A program made the translations under genes and the position numbers. A stretch of DNA of 64,000 nucleotides from Cupriavidus laharis (lineage in GTDB: Bacteria > Pseudomonadota > Gammaproteobacteria > Burkholderiales > Burkholderiaceae), in NCBI RefSeq assembly GCF_914271435.1, contig NZ_CAJZAI010000002.1, forward strand, positions 620,001-684,000, given 5' to 3'. The first letter of the stretch is position 1, and each line of letters begins with the position of its first letter. Shown piece by piece: positions 59,813-64,000 of this stretch. A model generated the notes under the pieces. That model ran no database searches, was not told the DNA's origin, and worked only from the letters and a program-made list of their open reading frames with translations.

Positions 59813-59836
59813 AGATGGCGCAATTTGGCGCCATCT
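59813..59836. terminator. Hairpin between convergent genes
   Basis: A perfect 9-bp stem AGATGGCGC/GCGCCATCT with loop AATTTG lies between the hypothetical gene (+) and the porin gene (-). A short pyrimidine-rich CTCTT stretch follows at 59844. It could terminate either gene. Confidence 0.45.
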
Positions 59837-59895
59837 CGGACGTCTCTTATCGTTGGTTCAACTAGACGAAGATCCGTGGAGTACGCGGTCGAAAG

Positions 59896-60984
59896 TTAGA
59901 AGACATGCCGCATGCCCACCGCACCGCCAAACTGGTTGCTGCCCGCTGGCGTATTGCCAAATCCTGTTGCGCCGTTGCCAAGGCCCATGTTTGAGTTTTC
60001 CCGGTTCATCGCATACCCGAAGGACAGGTATGCATCCGTGCGCTTGGAAAGTGCATACTTGCCCATAACAACGAACAGCCAGGGGTCTCCCCCTGTATTG
60101 CGATAGTCCTGGTAGTACGCTGCCGCGCTGAGTGCCAATGCTGGTGCTGCTTGCCAAATTGCTCCAGTCCACCACAGATTCGACCCCTGGTTTGCGGTAC
60201 CCGGCAGCGCCCCAGGTAGTACAGCTCCATCGTAAGCCCTGGCCCAGCGGTAGCCCGCAAACAGTCTGACGACCGAAAGGTCGTACGTGCCGGTAAGCAC
60301 AGCTCGTCGCGTCTTCGCGTCCGGATTCGCAGTCACCGTGCCGGTGTTGATCTCGTCATAGGCTGAGCCAACGCTGAGTGACCCGCTGCTATAGCTCACG
60401 CGAAATCCGTACTCCCGACCAAGTTTGCTGATGCCAGGCACTTCGCTGCCATTCGTGGTGTTGCTATCTGCGCCGAAGCTGTACATTGCAGATGCCGTGA
60501 GTCCACCGAATGTTCCAACGTACTTCACGGTGTTGTCCGCTCTTGATGCAAAAATGAGATCCTGATTCAGGATGGACCACTTCGGCGCAAGCGCCATTGG
60601 GTCGAATGCGCCGATAAGATCGAACATCTCGTTCTGTTGGCGACCGACCAGCACGCTGCCCCATTGTCCCTGCATGCCCACATAGGCCATACGACCAAAC
60701 AGGCGCCCGCCCTGGCCCGATTTTCCTGTGTCGGTGTCAAAGCCGCTCTCCAGGACAAACACAGCCTTTAGTCCGCCACCAATATCCTCGACCCCTCGAA
60801 GACCCCAGCGCGGACCTGCAACATTTGCCGATGACTGGCGCACGACACTGCCCCCGCCGACCTGATGATTGGCGAAGTCGATGCCCGCATCCACGACGCC
60901 GTATAGCGTCACACTTGTCTGCGCCTTCGCTGAAGCACAGCACAAAAGTGCGACCACTGCGGGGACTCCCATCTTTACCCTCAT
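59896..60984 (-). CDS. Gram-negative porin (Burkholderia OmpC-like trimeric porin)
   Basis: 362 residues, GGAGGAGAGA before ATG. Signal peptide GVPAVVALLCCASAKA with cleavage before QTSVTLYGVVDAGIDF. Then alternating beta strands and the L3-type region WGSVLVGRQQNEMFDLIGAF, ending in a terminal Phe (AVGMRHVF), as needed for outer-membrane assembly. It would form a 16-strand trimer for small hydrophilic solutes. It lies beside a Bug receptor gene in the same direction, so it may serve uptake of the same substrate. Confidence 0.92.
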   Translation of the reverse strand: MRVKMGVPAVVALLCCASAKAQTSVTLYGVVDAGIDFANHQVGGGSVVRQSSANVAGPRWGLRGVEDIGGGLKAVFVLESGFDTDTGKSGQGGRLFGRMAYVGMQGQWGSVLVGRQQNEMFDLIGAFDPMALAPKWSILNQDLIFASRADNTVKYVGTFGGLTASAMYSFGADSNTTNGSEVPGISKLGREYGFRVSYSSGSLSVGSAYDEINTGTVTANPDAKTRRAVLTGTYDLSVVRLFAGYRWARAYDGAVLPGALPGTANQGSNLWWTGAIWQAAPALALSAAAYYQDYRNTGGDPWLFVVMGKYALSKRTDAYLSFGYAMNRENSNMGLGNGATGFGNTPAGSNQFGGAVGMRHVF

Positions 60985-61281
60985 TCTCTCCTCCAGTTTG
61001 TGGTGCCTCTGTTTCCGGCCGAGGCTTGCCGAGTACCGGCGTGACGATGCCTTCCCGCATTTGCGAGAACAGTTTTTTTCTGCTGTTCCTGGACAGGCCC
61101 CGCTCTCTGAACTACCGCCAACGCCAAGCGATGGGCGTATCAGAGGTGACGACGTTTCACCATCCCGGTGATGGCATCATGGCAAGCGAGTCTTTGCCGA
61201 TCCTTGCGAGAGAACATCACGCGCGCACCCGCGTGCGCGGCGATATTGCGGATCTCCTATGTGCACGAGATCCGGCACAAG

Positions 61282-62289
61282 TTACTCAAGGCGGATGTTC
61301 CGCGTCAGAATAAGGTTTGACCATCGCTTGAGTTCGCTGTCCAACCAGCGATCAAATTCGGCCGGGGAATTGCCCACCAAGGTGAAACCTGTCGTTTCGA
61401 ACTGACTTCGCACGCGCGGCAGTTCGGCGATGCGCTGCAACTCGGCAGACAACTTATCGATGATCGGCCGAGGCGTGCCCGCCGGCGCACTGATACCGGA
61501 CCAGCCCGTACCATCGAAGTCCTTGAATCCTGCATCGGCCATTGACGGAATCTGGGGAGCGACGGAAAGTCGCTCCGACCCCAGTATCGCCAGTGCCCTC
61601 ACTTTTCCGCTTCGCACGTGTTGCAGGTAGCCGGGGAAGTTGTCGAAGGCCAGCGGCAACTGCCCGCCCAGCAAGTCGGCCATCACAGGCGCCGTGCCTT
61701 TGTAGGGCACGGGCGTCATCTGAAGGCCTGCGGTCACGGCAAACAGCTCCGCTGCGAGGTGCGGTATCGCCCCTGTGCCCGGGTGCCCGTAGGTCAGATC
61801 ACCGGGATGCGCTTTCCCCCATGCAATCACGTCCGCCACGGTCTTGAAGGGAGATCCGGCTGGCACCAGCATCGCGTTCGGGTTGCGCACGAGGCAAGAC
61901 ACGCCGGTAAAGTCCTTCACCGGGTCGTAGCCGAGCTTGCCGGAAAACAGCGCGCCGTTTGAAGATAACGTCGGAGTGGATAAGAGCAGGGTATAGCCGT
62001 CGGCCTTGGCTTTCGCCACCGCGGAGTTACCGATGTTCGTCGCCGCACCTGGTCGGTTGTCGACGATCACCGGCTGCCCCCAGGCTTGCTGCATTCCTGC
62101 GCCGAACGCTCGGGCAATCTGGTCGGATACGCCGCCGGGGGTATACGGGACGACAATGCGAATCGGCTTGGAAGGAAAGTCGTCGATGCGCTCCTGCGCC
62201 CACAACCTGCCGCCAATGGTCGATGCGGAAAGAGACGCCGCGGCGGACAATTGCAGGAATTGGCGTCGATTCAGGGAATAGGAATTCAT
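61282..62289 (-). CDS. Bug-family periplasmic solute receptor with Tat-type signal
   Basis: 335 residues from ATG 62289 (GGAGACAGAC upstream); an earlier in-frame ATG at 62337 is less likely. The N-terminus LNRRQFLQLSAAASLSAS contains a twin-arginine motif, suggesting Tat export of a folded protein. Then FPSKPIRIVVPYTPGGVSDQ, NRPGAATNIGNSAVAKAKAD and GHPGTGAIPHLAAELFAVTA are Bug loops. No TctA/TctB genes are nearby. It lies downstream of an aldehyde dehydrogenase gene, which may act on the imported compound. Confidence 0.9.
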   Translation of the reverse strand: MNSYSLNRRQFLQLSAAASLSASTIGGRLWAQERIDDFPSKPIRIVVPYTPGGVSDQIARAFGAGMQQAWGQPVIVDNRPGAATNIGNSAVAKAKADGYTLLLSTPTLSSNGALFSGKLGYDPVKDFTGVSCLVRNPNAMLVPAGSPFKTVADVIAWGKAHPGDLTYGHPGTGAIPHLAAELFAVTAGLQMTPVPYKGTAPVMADLLGGQLPLAFDNFPGYLQHVRSGKVRALAILGSERLSVAPQIPSMADAGFKDFDGTGWSGISAPAGTPRPIIDKLSAELQRIAELPRVRSQFETTGFTLVGNSPAEFDRWLDSELKRWSNLILTRNIRLE

Positions 62290-62502
62290 GTCTGTCTCCA
62301 GGCGGAATGTAGTAAGTTCAATGTCGGTGCGACTCATGTGACGTAGTGTTGATCCTCGGACGTTCTCCAGGCGGCCGTTAAGCCGTCACAGCCCAGTCGC
62401 GCGCCAAGGGTTGCCGGCGCACGAAGCATTCAACTGCCCGAGTGGTCGCTTGGCACCATGCAAGCGCCCCGCGCAGTGATCGCCTTTGGCTTTGGCCGGT
62501 GT

Positions 62503-63951
62503 TCAAACACTTGCATGAACGACAAGCTTGGTGTTCAGGTAGGACTCCAGGGCCTCCGCGCCGCCCTCGGAGCCATAGCCTGAGTCCTTGATCCCGCCGA
62601 AGGGCATCTCTGGCAGGCCGAGGCTGATGCTGTTGATCGCCAGCATCCCCGTTTCCACTTCCTGTGCCAGCCTGCGGGCAATGACCCCAGACCGCGTGAA
62701 TCCGTAGGCAGCGAGTGCGTAGGGCAGCCTGTTCGCCTCGGCTATCGCGTCATCGATGGCATCGAAGGGCGCAATGGCCGCTACGGGGCCAAACGGCTCC
62801 TCGTTCCATAGCCTCGCGTGCTGCGAAACGCTCGAAAGCACGGTCGGTTCGAACATGAAGCCCTGCTGGCCTGAGCGGCTCCCGCCCAACTCGACGCGTG
62901 CTCCCTTCTGCACCGCATCGGCGACAAAACCCGTCATCGCTTCCGCCCGCCGGGCATTGGCCAGAGGACCCATCCGCGTGCTCTTGTCCAGCCCGCTGCC
63001 AACACGAACGGCTTTGGCGGCAGCGACGAACTTGTCGACGAACTTCGCGTAGACCGCTTCTTGCACCAGGAAGCGCGACGGTGAAATGCAGGCCTGCCCC
63101 GCGTTCCAGAATTTCTGGACGCACAGCAGCTTGACCGCCAGATCCAGATCGGCATCGTCACAGACGATCGCGGGAGCATGCCCTCCGAGTTCCATGCTGA
63201 CACGCTTCATGTGCTGGCCGGCCAGTGCCGCCAGATGCTTTCCGACTGCGGTCGACCCCGTGAACGAGACCTTCCGTATCAGCGGATGCGCGATCAGGAA
63301 GTTCGAGACTTCCGCGGGAACCCCGTAGACGAGATTTACAACCCCCGATGGAATACCCGCGTCCAGGAAAACCTGCACCAAGGCTGCAACGCTGGCCGGC
63401 GCTTCCTCGGGGCCTTTGACAATGATGGAACAGCCGGCCGCCAGCGCTGCCGCGATCTTGCGCACGGCTTGGTTGATCGGGAAGTTCCACGGGGTGAACG
63501 CAGCCACAATCCCCACAGGCTCGCGGGTGACAAGCTGGCTCGACTCTTTCCCCCGGCCCGGAACCACACGCCCATACATGCGGCGGCCCTCCTCCGCAAA
63601 CCATTCCACGACTTCCGCACTGCCGAGCACTTCGAGCCGGGCCTCGGACAGCCTCTTTCCCTGCTCGCGCGTGATCAAGTCTGCAATGCCGTCCGCCCGC
63701 TGGCGCAACAGATCCGCTGTCCGGCGCAGCAGCTTCGATCTCTCCGTCGGCGCCGCTTGCCGCCAGGCAGCGAATGCGTCGCTGGCCGATTGCACGGCCG
63801 CCTCGAGATCGTCACGGGATGCCAGTGTGAAATCCTTGATCACCGACCCGGTGAACGGATCGATGACGCTATGCCTCCGAGCGTCGGATCCGGGCCGCCA
63901 TTCGCCACCGATCCGCAGGAGGACATTCGGGTATTGAGTATTGCTTTCCAT
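62503..63951 (-). CDS. NAD(P)-dependent succinate-semialdehyde-type aldehyde dehydrogenase
   Basis: 482 residues from ATG 63951; a GTG immediately before it is possible. ALDH landmarks: FTPWNFPINQAVRKIAAALA, catalytic Glu in MELGGHAPAIV (about 251), Cys in NAGQACISPSR (about 285), and a C-terminal MPFGGIKDSGYGSEGG. This pattern is typical of GabD/SSADH-like enzymes of the family that oxidise succinate semialdehyde or similar omega-semialdehydes. Neighbouring Bug receptor and porin genes suggest a role in catabolism of an imported acid. Confidence 0.88.
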   Translation of the reverse strand: MESNTQYPNVLLRIGGEWRPGSDARRHSVIDPFTGSVIKDFTLASRDDLEAAVQSASDAFAAWRQAAPTERSKLLRRTADLLRQRADGIADLITREQGKRLSEARLEVLGSAEVVEWFAEEGRRMYGRVVPGRGKESSQLVTREPVGIVAAFTPWNFPINQAVRKIAAALAAGCSIIVKGPEEAPASVAALVQVFLDAGIPSGVVNLVYGVPAEVSNFLIAHPLIRKVSFTGSTAVGKHLAALAGQHMKRVSMELGGHAPAIVCDDADLDLAVKLLCVQKFWNAGQACISPSRFLVQEAVYAKFVDKFVAAAKAVRVGSGLDKSTRMGPLANARRAEAMTGFVADAVQKGARVELGGSRSGQQGFMFEPTVLSSVSQHARLWNEEPFGPVAAIAPFDAIDDAIAEANRLPYALAAYGFTRSGVIARRLAQEVETGMLAINSISLGLPEMPFGGIKDSGYGSEGGAEALESYLNTKLVVHASV

Positions 63952-64000
63952 CACGACACATCCTTCGAGTCCGTCACCGAAGGAATGATGACGGCGCGGC

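Overview
The window is GC-rich and gene-dense. It looks like part of a secondary chromosome or megaplasmid of a Burkholderiaceae betaproteobacterium, with Cupriavidus or Ralstonia the best guess. The evidence for this is three Bug-type periplasmic solute receptors, a Burkholderia-type trimeric porin, many LysR and AraC regulators each beside a small catabolic operon, a fused indolepyruvate:ferredoxin oxidoreductase, and strong G/C preference at third codon positions. I saw no rRNA, tRNA, CRISPR array or replication origin. The assignment rests on gene content, not on a database search.

0-14 kb: the 5' part of a fused indolepyruvate:ferredoxin oxidoreductase (-) and its divergent LysR regulator; a Crp/Fnr regulator; a VOC protein; then a cluster of an AraC regulator divergent from a Baeyer-Villiger-type monooxygenase, an alpha/beta hydrolase, a saccharopine-dehydrogenase-like reductase and a second hydrolase. 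An AT-rich RelE/Phd-type toxin-antitoxin pair follows. 14-19 kb: a minus-strand set of GH25 muramidase, lipoprotein hydrolase and catalase-fold protein. 19-28 kb: two compact catabolic loci. One is an AraC-controlled CMD protein, BKACE enzyme, MFS transporter and SDR; the other is a LysR-controlled M20 peptidase and MHS transporter.

28-39 kb is a decayed accessory region. Intact small detoxification-type genes (AhpD-like, nitroreductase, GNAT, RidA, DUF417, TauE) lie among remnants of GST, PPOX, VOC (two), NmrA, LysR, SDR, AhpD, Rhs and tyrosine-recombinase genes. Some remnants are fused end to end or share a copied leader.

Three near-identical 168-bp MITEs (10729, 14700, 33341) have about 26-bp imperfect terminal inverted repeats, three internal hairpins and TA target duplications. 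Two of them sit exactly in TAG stop codons and rebuild a stop as TAT TGA.

39-54.5 kb is a long minus-strand directon: TauE exporter, two Bug receptors, two tandem LysR regulators, amidohydrolase, two-subunit class I fumarase/tartrate-dehydratase-type hydratase, four-subunit succinate-dehydrogenase-like complex and a ThDP enzyme. It is followed by a LysR gene divergent from the acylating dehydrogenase mmsA. I read this as a substituted-dicarboxylate oxidation module. Its flavoprotein has Cys where SdhA has the FAD-linking His. 54.5-64 kb: a tannase-family lipoprotein esterase, a nuclease-helicase fusion preceded by a near-perfect LexA box, a small unknown gene, a porin, a third Bug receptor and a succinate-semialdehyde-type dehydrogenase.
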